A stretch of DNA of 64,000 nt, from positions 930,001 to 994,000 of the forward strand of contig NC_052472.1 in assembly GCF_009730915.1 (NCBI RefSeq). Reading direction: 5' to 3'. A program made the translations under genes and the position numbers. The number at the start of each line of letters is the position of its first letter. Positions within the stretch are counted from its first letter, which is position 1. Source of the DNA: Dioscorea cayenensis subsp. rotundata (taxonomy: Eukaryota > Streptophyta > Magnoliopsida > Dioscoreales > Dioscoreaceae). Positions 1 through 13,640 of this stretch are shown here, piece by piece. The notes under the pieces are model-generated. The model saw nothing but the letters and a program-made list of their open reading frames with translations. It had not been told where the DNA came from and made no database searches.

Positions 1-3000
1 GTTCTTGTCATATTTCGAGATGGAGTTATAGTTTTATGGGGGGTTTCAGAAAGCGAAGTAGTATATATGACAGGTAGAGATGCAGCAATTTCATCACACC
101 GTGAATCAAAGGAAGCTGTATCAGCTTGTTGGGCATGTTCCTCTGGAAGTAAAGTGGTTGTTGGATATAGTAATGGAGATATTTTTCTTTGGGCTGTACC
201 AGTGGTTGCAGATCAGGAAAAATCCTGTAGCTTTTAACAAAAGAGAATCCCACGCTGCTTCAAATCTTCCTCTTCTCAAGCTTAATCTTGGATATAAATT
301 GGAGAAGGCTCCTATAGTTTCTTTACGCTGGGTTGTTGGTGATGGGAAAGCAAGCCGTTTATATGTCAATGGGTTCTCTGAAGTTGGATCTTTTCATTCA
401 TTTCAGGTTTCAAGCTCTTATTACTGGTTTCACAATTGCACCCTTTTACAGTTTAACTTTCCTTGTTTGTGTTTTCTTCAGATGCTTATGTTAGAAATTG
501 AAGCTCATGTCTGCTTTATTACTATATAGAGCAATGGTATCTTTTTTTTCCTAGGGAATGCTGAATGCTCATTATAAATTACATGGATCAATTAGCGAGA
601 ACCTAATCATATCTCTTAAAAATAAGGGAAAATGAAAGTTAAATGTGTGGACTAGCCAAGTTTGATTGTGCTAAGATCAATTATGTTGGTGAGTCATTCA
701 AATGTCACCAACCTAGCCAACTATTGTTAAATATTAGAAAAGATAAAGAAGGTACAAGGTTAATGCAAACGTAATTTTCACGCACAAAACAGAAACCCAT
801 CATTTACTTGATATGCTTTCTTGTCACTTTATGTATATATATAAATATAACAAGAATTCAAGCTTTATCACCGCTGAACTCAACTTGATCATTATCAAAT
901 TGATTATTTGACTGCACTGCATATCTTGGTATTATCACTGGTTATATTTTTTGCATCATTACTCTTTCTGAGTTTGTTATTTCTAAGTTTGAACACATGT
1001 GTAGCCCTGTGGTTAAAGCCTATATAAAGCTCTCTTTGTCATTCAACTATGTGTATCATCTTCAACATGAAAATTCTTTAGCCAAAACAAGGAATTATTG
1101 CTTTTTTGTATACAAGCTCTAATGATGCACTCTTGCTTAGATGCTCTTTTTGCCAGTGGTTTCAATCGAAAAGATCCTAAGAAAGAGATTGTCGTCCATA
1201 TAAATCTCATTTAGAACTCAGAATTTAGAAAACTTCAACCGTTATTTGGTATCTCCAACAAAAAAGGCACTTTTAATCTGTAGAGGCCCAAAACTTTACC
1301 ATATATTAACTATGTAAAAATAATACAAACAAGCTCTTTTTCTAGCAATGTTGAAAGCTTAACATTGTAGTAAATCACTTAAAGCCCTTTTAACCAAGTA
1401 CAACCAGTGTACCCTAAGGCACTTAGATTGAAAAGATCTGCGTCATTTAGCTATTCTGAAATATTTGTGACAGCTCCATTGCATTCTGATGTTCTGAACT
1501 GTACAAATTTACCATTATGCTTACTAATACCTTTTAAAGTGCTAAAAGCCTATTAGATTAAGAAATAATTTGAAAGATACGGTATGAAATGACATATTAG
1601 CTCTACAGCCTGATTTGATCATTATTCATAATTTGTTTACAGAATTTCCAATTGATCTCAAGGATTTTCACATTGATTGATTGGCATCCTTTGTCAGTGA
1701 CGTAGTGGTTCCTTCAGTTTCATGTCTATGAAAGAGAATGAACATGTCAGGGGACAACAGTCCAAAGTTGTCATTGTTGACCCTTTTTGAGACTCCAGAT
1801 GATTATTTAGAACTGTTACATTTTCTGGAAATTTCTGATTGCTTCAAGTATAACAATCAACTATTTTTCAAGCTTGTATATCTTGTCTTTTTTCCTGTGT
1901 ATCAAATTTTCTGGAGTTATTTAATATACAAAGAAAACAGGGTTTTCTATTCTGGAGAGAAAACTGAATTTCACTTATTCCATATTTACTGAACTTACAG
2001 AGACTTACACAACACACACACACACAGGCATAAAACCAAGATTGGATAAGCAGTAACAAATATTAAAACTAGAAATAGATAAAATCAACTAAACTAAGAT
2101 AAGCATGTGCTAACATATGCAAAGAAATCACCTTGGCAGGCAGGGTTTTTGGAAAAAAGACCATTATTTAAATAAAATCCCTTTGATTTGCTTAAAAAAT
2201 TATTGAAAACTCTAGCTGAAGAAATTTTGATTATGGTGTTTATATAAGGAGACTTTATTACTGAAGTTATTTCGCCATATTGTTTTCATGCCCAGATAAT
2301 GATTGTTAGATTGAGATCATATGTTGTGGTTGCTAATGCCTGCTAGGGTTATAGAATGTCTACCAAGAAGATTAACAAATTTTTTCTCCTTACTCCTAAG
2401 GCTAACTATTTTTTAATCTTCTGTTCAGACCACAATATTGGACTGTAGCTGGAATACATGTATTATTATTGATAATGCCTGGTGGAGTATTGAGTGTTGT
2501 TCTAGCAGATAACTCATTACCTTTTTTTATTATTATTATTTTTTTATTTTTAATTTTTAATTTATAAACTTAACATTCTCATTCTTGAGATCTAAAAATT
2601 CTTGCTTCTTCTGTCCCCCCCACCCCCTTCTTGAGATTTAAGGCTTTTTTTACTTACTTTTGTTTTGTTATTCATCCTATGATAGATCATAATTCTTAAT
2701 GAGAACACTGAATCTCGGATGATTAAGCTAGTGCTGCCCTTGACTGAGGCTTGTCTGGCGATGGAAATGATCTCATGTTGTAGTGACAGGAACAAACTCA
2801 AACAGAGTACTCTTGTTCTGTTGATGAAATCAGGCAATCTGTGTCTCTTTGATGATTCAGATATTGAACGTTATCTTTTGCAATGTCAATCTAAGTCATG
2901 TCCATCACTTCCAACTCCAATATTGGTGAAGCTACCCTATGTTGATTCAAGCATCACTGTGGCAAAACTCTATACTGGCAATCCATCTCCATCAAGTCCC

Positions 3001-6000
3001 ACTGTTGAGGTTCTTGTCTTAATACAACCTATCATCACAAAGTACATGGAAGTGCAAGATTCCATTCCTTCAGTTCTGACTACAATTTTTTTGTTGCTAT
3101 GCAGGATCATTTCCAGTTAGCCAACAAATATCCTTGCCTTCTTTCAACTGATACAAAAGATAAAAATGGAAACCATTCAAGCTCTGCTCGCCTAAAAGAA
3201 ATTTCAAAGACAAGAAATTTGTATATAACGGGTCACCAAGATGGCGCGATAAATTTCTGGGACGCATCATGTCCCTTTTTACTTCCACTTTTGTCTATGA
3301 AACCTCAGGTAAACTTTACTGTGGTTATCATCAATTTTCAACTGATCAAATAAGCCACCAACACGCACCTACACCTCAGCTATTCTTTTAGTACCTTCTA
3401 TTATAATCTTCTGAATAATCCGTTTGATATGTATGGACGTATTTTCATCTGCATAGTTTGTCAAGTGAATATGTTTTCTATGTGTACACATGATGTTACA
3501 TCAGCCTAAAAAACATATAAGCAGGGAGAGGCTGGTAACTCTTCAACTGGTGTTCAAGTAACGGCATTGTTTTTTGATATTTATTCTCAAATCCTTGTAG
3601 CTGGAGATCGTAATGGATTGGTAAGATGCTTATCTTGTTGGCAAGATCACCTCAATTGTTTCAGGTACCATAGATCTATGGTGACTTATTATTTTTATTG
3701 CTTCAGGCTCGAATCATGTTGTTCAAAGAGGAGCATTCTGCAACGGAGAATATATTATCCTTTCTACAAGGTAATCTAATAAAATATGTCATATGGAACA
3801 ATTTACTTTGTCACCCTTGTTACTTTAAAGGGTAAAATTTTCTTATTTTTATGTCTAATATTACATGCTTTATATGCAGATCCTGATTCATTTCCCTCTA
3901 AGTTATTTATTTCTAGAACATGTTTTCATAGAGCAAGTATTAGAAAGAAGGCAGTTTAATTTACATACTCTACGCTTGTATCCTGTTGCATATTTGAAGC
4001 ATGGATTTTTCAATTGTCAAACTTCCCATCAAGGAATAAGTCTTTAAAATATATATATATATATATATATTGTGGGTTTCCATACAAAAAAGATCATTGT
4101 TATCTGACTCAACAAAACTGGAGTCTGGTAAAATGTGATCTTATAAAATGAGGTTGTCATTATGTTGCATGACAGTATTATATTTTATAAGTGAATAACG
4201 TTGACAACAGAGCTGTAGCTTTGGCAACAAATAATTCACTAAAATATAGTTACTCTGACTGTACCATAAAAGTAGATTGAGGATTTTCTTACCACTAGGT
4301 GATTTTTTATAGATGAGTTCTTAGCATGTGCCTCTTTATTATTGAACAATTTCATGCTATTTTCCTGCTGTCATCATTTCATATATATCCCTAATGCAAA
4401 TGAAGAGAATTGACTCAGAAAGCCATTTGTAACTGATTTATTTAGTCATGATGATGGTTGTTGCTAATATTGGTACATGGCAGTTGAAGTGATGTACCAT
4501 CTTGTTTATCATTCTAGGGTTAGTACTTCATATGCATGCACCAATTTCTTGTATCTTGTGTTAAAAAATGGTGAAGTATTGATTATTGGATTTTTATTGA
4601 CATTGTAAAACCCTTTACAGTAACTTATTTACTCCCCATTGCTGTTTCTAGCTGTTCTTGTAGTTTCTAAAACAAATTTTTAACAATATGCTTATGATAT
4701 ATTGTATATGATATTCAAATACTTACAATTGCCGTGCTGTGGATTACATGTTAAATAAATTGTTGTTTTAAGTTTAAAACAAAAAATATATTTCAACTTT
4801 TACCTTTTGGCTGCTCATTTAATTCTACTAAGTTTGTGGCATTGAAGGTAAAATATTCGTCAAATGTTATATTAAGAGATGTCAGATGTAGTTGCATACC
4901 TGAAATTTTGTTCAAAAATTTCAAGCCTTGTGTTTGTTTTGGTAATGCATGTGTCAAAAAAAAGCTTTAAATCACCTACAGAATGTCCCATTCTGGATTT
5001 TGGCACATTGGACCATTAGCTATCTTGTTTATTGATCACCTTTACCCTTTTTATACACCAGCGAAGCAAGGAGGTAATTACACTACTTGCTGTATTAAAC
5101 TTGATGGAGCCATACAATCGATCAGCCTGAATTCTGATACCAAACATCTTGCCATTGGTACAAGTAAAGGATATGTAAGGATTTGCTTTCTTTTCTCTTC
5201 CTTTCATGCACATTGACAATTGTGGAATACATTATGCTAAACTTCTTGATGTCCATGCTTAGGTTTATGTATTCTGGTGGATTTGGTTATTATCCTTCAG
5301 TCTTCATTGTTATATTAAAATTTTAATCTGGTTGGTTGGTCTTGGCATCTTGCTAGCTCTAGGTTTTCAGTAAAATGTTGTCCAAATTCTCTAAATACAA
5401 TAGCGAAGTCCATAAAGCAATATGGAACTTGTTAGAATTGTAGTATTTAATGATGATTATATGGGGTAGTATAGCTATAAATATATCTTAGACAGGTCCA
5501 TAAAGCAATATTGAACTTGTTAGAATTAGAGTTTTTAGTATGATTATATTGGAAAATATAGCTATAAAATTTGTTATGAATCTGTTTCTCTTTTAACTAC
5601 TTAATTTAGACTTGCATGTATTTATTTTTCAGGTTTTTATGATTGACATGAATGGAACCACAATTTTATACCAAAAGCAGTTCTCTTGTCAAGCATATAT
5701 GGGTATCAACTCCTTGCAGTTCGAGAAGTATAACCAGAATATTTATCAGAAGAATGCCTTGGTTGTGGGGATGGAAGATTCATCTGTTTTGATTCTTGAT
5801 GAAGATACTGGAAATGTATTGAGCCCAGGGGTGATTCATCCTAAGAAACCCTCAAAAGCTTTATTGATGCATATCTTAGGTAGTCATTGTTGTCATTACC
5901 TTGTCCTCTTTCTTCTTAAGTGAAAATCTTAATAATTATCTTAAAATTTGAGACCTTAGTTTATCAACTCCCAAAGGTATATATATATATATAGTCTAGC

Positions 6001-9000
6001 ATTTCATAAAGAGGATCATTTGCATACTGAATTATTTTTTTCTTGGATCCTGCTCCAAAGAGAATTACATGAGGCAGAAGTGTTTGTATAGGTATTTCTT
6101 CTTCATGCATAGAGGATCGTTAGTTAAATTTATGCATGGTGAAAAGAAGCACTGGAATGGGCTTACAGCTGAATAGCTGGACAATCAAGATATATATATA
6201 TATATATATATATTAAATTTAGGCAGTTATGAATTTGTTGTGTTTTTGTTACTTGACCAAGCAAGCTTTAGAGGGGATGAGCTTCTGGATAATGATTCCA
6301 TATTCTTACAGATCACGGCGACTTAGGCAAAGATCAACCTGCTAATGACCCCATGTCCAATGAGCCATTGATAGTGGTTTGTTCTGAAAAGGCTGTGAGG
6401 TTATACTATTTCAGTCATGCAATTCAGGTGGTTTTATATTCCGGAGTGTAATATTTCTCTCTTTATCAGTTATAACAAGCTTCTTGAATATGGTAACATT
6501 GCCTTGTTAATTTCAGGGAATTAAGAAATTGTATATTAAGAAGAAGTTGAATGGTAGCTGTTGTTATGCATCTATTGTTTACAGCTCTACCAATGTTGGG
6601 ATTCTACTTGTTTTTGCGAGTGGCAAGATGGAGTTGAGGTAGAAGCTCTTTTATCAGAAGTATTTTTCACAATTCTATCATTTGTTTGTCATGTTGAATT
6701 TATTAACTTTTTCTAGAAAATAGTAGATTCATAATCCTTTAGGAAATTTTAAAAAAATATTATGCATACTATTCCAAGTATGCTTGGGTACTCATGAATT
6801 TTTTAAACTTGATGCCCTGTCTCAAGCCTGTAATAACTAATAACTGTGCCTTCATGATTGATAATGTCCCAGGATATCTCAAGATCATCCAACTACCTTA
6901 GTGATTGTTTTGTTCATTTCTTTAAATATCAATCTTGCATTGTTACAGATTTTGCCCTAAGTCATTTTCTTCGAGTTAGCATTCCTTTCTTACTTCTAAC
7001 AAGTTAGCATCCAAGTTTGAAAACTTGATTCACATTGTTTGATCATTCTTTATTCCCGGTCCTCCACTACACAACTTTTGATCTCAGCTATTACTTCATG
7101 GGTCCAGTTTGCTAAAGTTTTGATTCATCTCCTTTTTCTGCATTTGACATGATACTCAGAATAAATTTTCAGATTATTTGGACTTGCTTCCTCCCATTTA
7201 TTAGCTTGTAAGGTAGCATAATCATTATTTGTCTTCTATTATGTTTATGTTTCCTTTATGCTGCATATAATATACATATGTTTGTTTCATATTTATCTAA
7301 AGTCTATCAATTTTAATTTTCAGATCTCTCCCAGATCTGACCTTCTTAAAGGAGACGTCAATAAGCAGTTGCATGTTTTCAGATTTGAAATCAATTTCTA
7401 ATATTGTACTGTGTGCTTCATCTGAAGGCGAACTTATTGTGGTAAGACTAAAAGTTATGTCCTTTAAGTAATACTTTCTAAAAGGACCAGCCACTCACAA
7501 CTTTTTTGTTACTGGAATAGGTAAATAGCGATCAAGAGGCCATCTTCTTTTCAGTTTTGCTTCAGGGCAATGTTTATAGGTACATCTACATGGCTGAATT
7601 GTTATTATTATTTATAGGAATCTCTTATTGATTGAATTGAGTTTTAGCTATGCTGCTTAAGATAATAGTTCAGTTAGTTACAAGTGAAGGTGTTCTTTTC
7701 ATTTAATTCACATTGTGATTTTCTTGAATGAAGGCTTTATCCAATCTTAAGCATATAAATATCCTATGAACGTTGCCTATATTTTTAACCATCCTTTCCC
7801 TTTATATATTTTTTGCAAATAATTTTCTTTATCATTACAACAAGGTTTCATTATTTTCTCATACATACCCTTTGATGGCTAAAATAACTGGAGAAAACAC
7901 TATTAGTCATTGTATTGGCAATCCTTCTCATGCAAGATGATGAAGTTAAGCTCTAAACACTTGTCAGGCATGTGGAGCATCTCATCCAAGTATACAGTAA
8001 GGATCGGATCACTGCACAAGAAGAACTTTCCACTGGAATGATCACTCAGAAGGAAAAGAAAAAGGTAATATATTAATCTTGCCTATGAAGTTTGAAAGTG
8101 GGCATTGATATCACTAAAGAGATACTGCCATTTCAGGGTATATTTGGTGCAATGGTCAAAGATTTATTAGGAAACAAGTCAAGCCAAAGTCAACAACCGA
8201 ATGATTTAAATTTCAGTGTGGGTACTTCTGAAGAACATTTTGACATTTTTTCAACAGACAACTTCCCTCAAGATGATGCAAATAAACACTGCTCAGTAAA
8301 AGACGAAGATGTCGAATTAGATATAGGTATCATTGTACCTTCTTTTGAACTGATCATTTGCAAGTGTATACTTAGTCCTCTTTTGTCATTTTCCCTTGTA
8401 TAGATGATATCGATCTCGATGACATACAAGAGAAACCGAAAGGAAGGAACTTTGCTGGATTGAATACACAAATGTTGGGCAAGAAGTTTCAGGCAATGAA
8501 AGGTTGGTTTAGTAGGTGTATTTGTTTCAGTTTGAATGGTATTTATGTGCATACAGTGTAGTCTCTCTTGTCAGTTAACTGTCTGTTTCTAATTCCTCCT
8601 AATAGGTCTCCTTGTCATGTTTTTCCGATATAGGTTTGCTCAATCAAAAGATTTGGCATGGTAAATATAATACAGGGTATCATTGTAAATATAATTTAGT
8701 TCTGTAGGTAGAATGAATGCGCATGTAAGGTGGCTGGATTTAAGTTTGGTCATATTGAAATATATTTGTGGTTTTTGGACAGTAGCATGCTTCATCTAAG
8801 ATTCTAAATTGCCTCACTTGTAGGTAAACTGAAGCCTAAGAAGGATGAAAAGGTGAATCAAAATATAGAAGACAATGAAGATGGCAAGGCAGTTGGTGCT
8901 GTTGATTTGATCAAGAGAAAATATGGATATTCAGTAAACAATGTAAGTATTTCATTAGTGTGACAATTTTTCAATTTCAAAGTTAGTGTCCTCTGACTTG

Positions 9001-10829
9001 CCCAGAAGTCTCATAAAAAAGTAATACCAGGTTATCATAGGTTGTCAAACTACCTTTATCTATGTTTTGCACTCATTTTTCAACTGGTAGTCTTTGTTAG
9101 GATGATTTTTATTTAACAAGATAACATAATATTAGTATACAAAACAAACACTTCACCTGTTGCTGCTGCTCCTGACTTTTTTTGTCCGAAGAATCCATTG
9201 TTATTTCTTATTATTTTTTGTGATGCACTTATCATTCCATTAGCAGTGTTACTGAAAAAGATGGGCTTAATATCCTCAACTGAAACTTAAGACCCCAAAT
9301 AAATAAAGATGGCACGAAAGAAACATAACTGGTGAACAACTGGGACCTAAGAAATGATTAGGAATTTTGCATAAGAGTCACAAGACCTGATTGGTTGCTT
9401 TTGAAATTTTTGGTATGCTGAAAATTCTCCATTCTCAATCTTAGTTTGCCGTGCAATTTTTTTAAAATCTTAGTATAGTTTGCAATGGACCTTAGGATGA
9501 TGCTAATCATACCGCATATAATGAATATGAGTTGTGTATTGGTTTGTACTTCTACATGTGGTTTGGGACAAATTCATTTATGCATTCTACATGATGTTTT
9601 AGCTCTTTTAACCCTGCAAATTGTCAATTATTTCCTCTTCGATGCACTTCTGTGACATGTGCAAATATAATCAGATGCATGTATTTTATTGTGCTTTATT
9701 TCATGATGCAGGAATCAAGTGTTCCGACAGTTGCAGCTAGTAAACTGAGTGAGAATGTTAATAAGCTTAAGGTAACTACTCAATCGCCATGATCTTTACA
9801 TAATGTCAGATTTTTCTTGATTCAGAAATAGAAATGTTTGAATTGGGAAGTCCTTTATGACATTAGTAAAGTAAAAAAAAAAAAAAGTAAAATGTTTAAC
9901 TAAGAAGTGGCACAAAGGATCGATTTCAAATCTTGTTCAATCATATTTTTCCTTTTACTAAAGTTGACAAAGTTTGGTAGATGGGTGGCAGAGACAAATT
10001 GATTTGATTATACTCTTCTTGGCTTTTCTGAACAAGGGAATTAGGTAGATGTTTGTTGATGTGCATATAGGATGCCTTTTTTCTGCAGAGATTGTGATTT
10101 TTCAGTCATAAATAGCATCCTGCTACTACTTTGAATTTGATAATTTTTAATTCTTGCAAATGCTTCTCTCCTATGACCTATTATTTTATCAGTTAGTTTT
10201 CTTAGGATTGAAATGACAAGAATTGGTTTAATCTTGCTTATGGTTTGTCAATACTCACTCAATAGTCATAAGTCTCATAATATCATTCCAAATATTGTTT
10301 AGAAATAGCCAAAGAAATTTATAAAATAAATTTTTGTAGAGGAGCTCTATCTAGTAGAAGGGCAAAAAAGGACAACTCTGCACTTTTAGCATCTATCATG
10401 CAGGGCATGAAGAGAGTTAAAAGAGTTGGTCCCTTTGAATTTTGTCATTTTTTTAATTATACGGTTATGTCTTTGTCCTTATCAGGGGAAAAAATAAAAC
10501 AATCACCCACAATTTTAGGAAAACAAGATCTACCTTTTTGTCTTATATGTGTATGTGATAAATATATGGTGATACTATGGCATGTCATTCTCACCCACAT
10601 TAGACATTGTTTACATATTCTCTATAATGTTGAATAATAAAAGACAGGTTGAATTTTCATTGAAATTATTGGCCATTATTATTAATAATTATTAAGTTGA
10701 AGTTGTATTAATATATGATTTTGTTGACAGGCTATTGAAACGAAGACATCAGAGATGCAAGCCAGTGCTCAGTCATTCTCATCCATGACCAAACAAGTTC
10801 TACGTAGTGTCCAACGTGATAGAAAGTAA
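1..10829 (+). CDS. Tomosyn-like (LLGL/syntaxin-binding) WD40 protein, 5' end outside window
   Basis: Seventeen exons join in phase: 1-406, 2686-3009, 3105-3308, 3525-3620, 3707-3770, 5062-5174, 5633-5879, 6312-6427, 6517-6638, 7324-7441, 7521-7579, 7968-8064, 8137-8326, 8404-8502, 8824-8942, 9712-9771 and 10731-10829 (stop TAA). They give about 843 residues; family members are about 1,100, so roughly the first quarter lies upstream. WD40-type beta-propeller segments are visible (VGYSNGDIFLW, ITGHQDGAINFWD, LAIGTSKGYV). An acidic linker (DIDDIDLDDIQEKPKGR) follows, and then a C-terminal R-SNARE-like coiled coil starting at KLSENVNKLKAIETK. Plant tomosyns (At5g05570/At4g35560 type) are thought to bind syntaxins and tune vesicle fusion at the plasma membrane. 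One frame break: frame 1 stops at 235-237 just after a TTTT run (232-235), and removing one T gives an unbroken reading into SFNKRESHAAS. All other junctions are phase-consistent. The family call is firm; the exact ortholog is not. Confidence 0.9.
5407..5570. repeat. Tandem duplication (~88 bp, 2 copies) in a tomosyn intron
   Basis: Two diverged head-to-tail copies, about 5407-5494 and 5496-5570. They share gtccataaagcaatat, gaacttgttagaatt and atagctataaa. They lie in the intron between the exons ending at 5174 and starting at 5633. Confidence 0.7.
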
Positions 10830-10892
10830 AACATATACACACACCCACCTCCTCACTTGGTCTTGGACCCCTCTTTTGTACAGCACTCTTAA

Positions 10893-10928
<36 letters not shown>

Positions 10929-11902
10929 CTTTTTGTGTATAATTTTTATCAATACTGGGTTTAATCTTTCCTTCCCTATTTTAATCCGGTGCCGTAGAGA
11001 TTTCCTGAATATGTTGGTTTAAAGGGTGTCAAGTAACATTTTGTACATAAACACCAATGTAGCCTCCGACGCTGGCTCACATTGCCTATTACTCAATAAC
11101 ATTTGTTTATTTATTTTTTAAAAATTTTACTTTTCATCAAATTTTTTATTGTTCATAATCCCAACAAAAATTATAAGAAAATTAAAATTTCAAAATGTGC
11201 ATAGATCAATAATTTGATTTATTTTAAAAAATAATTTAAAGCAATATATAATCAATCCTACAAAAATCTTTAAACAACTTGCATCTCGAAATGGAGGGAA
11301 CAATCTAATCTACTAATAATGATAGGCAACACTTTACAATTCCAAGAACAGAAAGCAACAAAATGAATTGGAGAGTACTTAATAGATACAACTATAACAA
11401 TTTTAAAACAAAACACCCAAAATAACATTCACAAGCTTAAAACACACACATATAACAATCATTTCAAACTCAACCAACCGAAACCAATAGAATTCCAAAC
11501 ACTCCAAAATAACTACTTGAATAAGAAAAACAATGCTTGCACAAATATAGAAGAGAATAAAAGACAAAAAGACATTTCAGAGAAGAACTAGTAGAATTAG
11601 TCAGAACGATATTTTTTTTTTTTTTTAACTACACAAAGTCCTCTGCAAGAAGTGCCCTGAAAATACATCCATTACCCACCAAACTACTCCAAAACATAGT
11701 TTGCCATTATCAGAGAACCACCCAACCATCCAAACTGATATATATATAATATCATCACATTCAGGACAAGAAGACGAAGTAAGAAAAGGTCCATCTTTTT
11801 TTTGTTTTTTTTTTCTATTTTTCCTAAAGCTTTCCAAATTATAAAAAGATAACCAACCCTGCAACAAGGCCTGCTACTTCGTCCCTCTTATCCTCGTCCA
11901 TC
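10830..11902. other. Convergent 3' ends of tomosyn-like and HMGB genes
   Basis: No coding signal. The stretch presumably holds the two 3' UTRs, since the tomosyn-like gene ends at 10829 (+) and the HMGB gene at 11903 (-). It contains an (AT)n microsatellite at about 10897-10926, and the middle part is A/T-rich. Poly(A) sites cannot be placed by eye. Confidence 0.6.
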
Positions 11903-13457
11903 TCATTCATCATCATCTTCATCCTGAAATCCCATTTCAACAGCATAAACAGCATGCAAACAACCACAAAGTTGTTTCTTTGAGTTTAAATGCAGTTATA
12001 ATTCTGAACCATATCAAACACAAACACAGTTGCATATTGCAAGAATAAGCACTCAACTAAAAACAAAAAAACCAATTTTGATCTCAATTTAATTTTTTCT
12101 TTTCTTTTTCTCAATGCCAAAATAAATTTTTAGATGAAGTTGAAAGATCAAGTGTGCGTTAATCCATACTTTCTTAAGAGAACTAAAGCAAAAGAACACG
12201 TAATTAGGTTTAAATGCAGTTATAATTCTGAACCATATCAAACACAGTTGCATTGCACGAATAACTACTAAACTAAAAACAAAAAGCAATTTTGCTCTCA
12301 ATTTAATTTTTTTCTTTTCTTTTTCTCAAAGCCACAATAAATTTTTAGATGAAGTTGAAAGATCAAGTGTGCATTAATCTATATTTCTTGTAAGAGGATT
12401 AAAGGAAAAAAAACGAGTAATTATCAAGAAAAGGAGGGTAAAAGAGCAAAACTACGCACCTCGCCACTCTCTTCTTCTTCATCCTCGTTATCTTCATCGT
12501 TGACTTCAGACTTTGACTTATCAGATGTCTCTTCTTCGTCATCGGCGGCGTTGTTTCCACTCTCGCTCTAATAACAGAGATTAAAAAGTAAGCTAATTGT
12601 AATTAAGGACAAACTAATCACAAGATTAAGCACCTGATTATTATAGGCATCCATCTTCTTGTTATACTCTGTCTTCAATTTTGCGGCTTTGGCTTCATAT
12701 GGACCCTTTTCCTGATATTCCAAAATAGCGAATATCTGAGATATGCTTCAATGATGTGATAAAAAAAATGAATTTTTTAGGGAATTTTGGGGAATTTTTT
12801 TTTTCCAAAATAGCGAAATTTTGACAAATGCATCAATGATGCGATAAAAATTTGATAAGTGAAATTTGGAAGGGAAAAGCGGAGAAACTCACCACTGTGG
12901 ACAGGGATTTCCACTTCTCGCCACCAGCTTTCCCTATCTACAGGAATTTCGGTTGAAAAAATTCGTGTTAGATGACGAATCCACGGAAGAGGACAAGGAA
13001 TTTGAGGGAAGAGGAGAACGAGATTCAATAGATCTGGATTGGTGCAAATTAATACTTACAACGGCGACCTTGTTCACGTTAGGGTTTTTCTCTTTGTATG
13101 ATTTCCTGAACTCCTCCCTGAGATCACAGTAACCATAGATCAACAAAATTGGGGATAAAAATTGAAGAAGATCGACGAGAAATCGACTCACATGAAGACG
13201 AAGAAGGCGCTGGGTGGCCTCTTGGGCTTGTTAGGATCCTTCCCAGCCTTCTCCCTTTTCGCCGGCTTCTGCGGCGCCTTGGATCCCTTCCTCTTCACCG
13301 ACAACCTACGATTCAACAATCCAAAACCCAAATCCATCAGATCCCAAACAACAACCACCTCCAAATCAAAAAAAAACAATAAATCCATCAATCAAAAGCG
13401 AAATTACTTCGTTTCGGACTTCTTCGACGTGTCCGCCTTCGATTTCCCGCCTTTCAT
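11903..13457 (-). CDS. HMGB-type high-mobility-group box protein
   Basis: Seven coding exons on the minus strand: 13408-13457, 13192-13305, 13060-13117, 12893-12937, 12634-12711, 12460-12567 and 11903-11923 (TGA). They give 157 residues, normal for plant HMGB2/3-like proteins. The order is a Lys-rich N-terminus (MKGGKSKADTSKKS), a single HMG box from about residue 36 (NKPKRPPSAFFVFMEEFR, then GEKWKSL and KGPYEAKAAK), and a Glu/Asp-rich tail ending DEDDDE. HMGB proteins bend DNA and act as nuclear architectural chaperones of chromatin; the acidic tail tunes DNA affinity. All phases close without repair. A GTGAGC donor just below 13545 suggests a further, untranslated first exon at about 13545-13640. 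The gene is convergent with the tomosyn-like gene. A two-copy duplication sits in its last intron. Confidence 0.93.
11981..12411. repeat. ~220-bp tandem duplication in last HMGB intron
   Basis: Copy 1 is about 11981-12203 and copy 2 about 12206-12411. Both begin tttaaatgcagttataattc and share gatgaagttgaaagatcaag. They differ by scattered substitutions and small indels. Both lie between the exons ending at 11923 and starting at 12460. Confidence 0.85.
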
Positions 13458-13557
13458 CGCAAAAACTACATCAAAAACCAAAAGATCGGTGACAAATCCA
13501 TAGAAAAACCCAAACAAAACGATGCGAATCACAAGGGGAAGCTCACCTTCTCAGCGG

Positions 13558-13580
13558 CGCTAGGGTTAGGGTTAGGGTTT
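13558..13580 (-). promoter_or_regulatory. Telo-box cluster in HMGB 5' leader
   Basis: The plus strand reads ctagggttagggttagggtt, i.e. overlapping AACCCTA motifs in the gene's sense direction, within the predicted untranslated first exon. Telo-boxes are common in 5' regions of plant genes for translation and chromatin components. It is too short to be a true telomere tract. Confidence 0.6.
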
Positions 13581-13640
13581 GAGAATGAGAAAGAGAGGGA
13601 CGATGATAAGAAGAGAAAAGGATGTGAGAAATCGCGAAAC

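Noticed and set aside
13558-13580. Interstitial telomere tract
   Set aside because: Only about three imperfect units, located in a 5' leader; better read as a telo-box.
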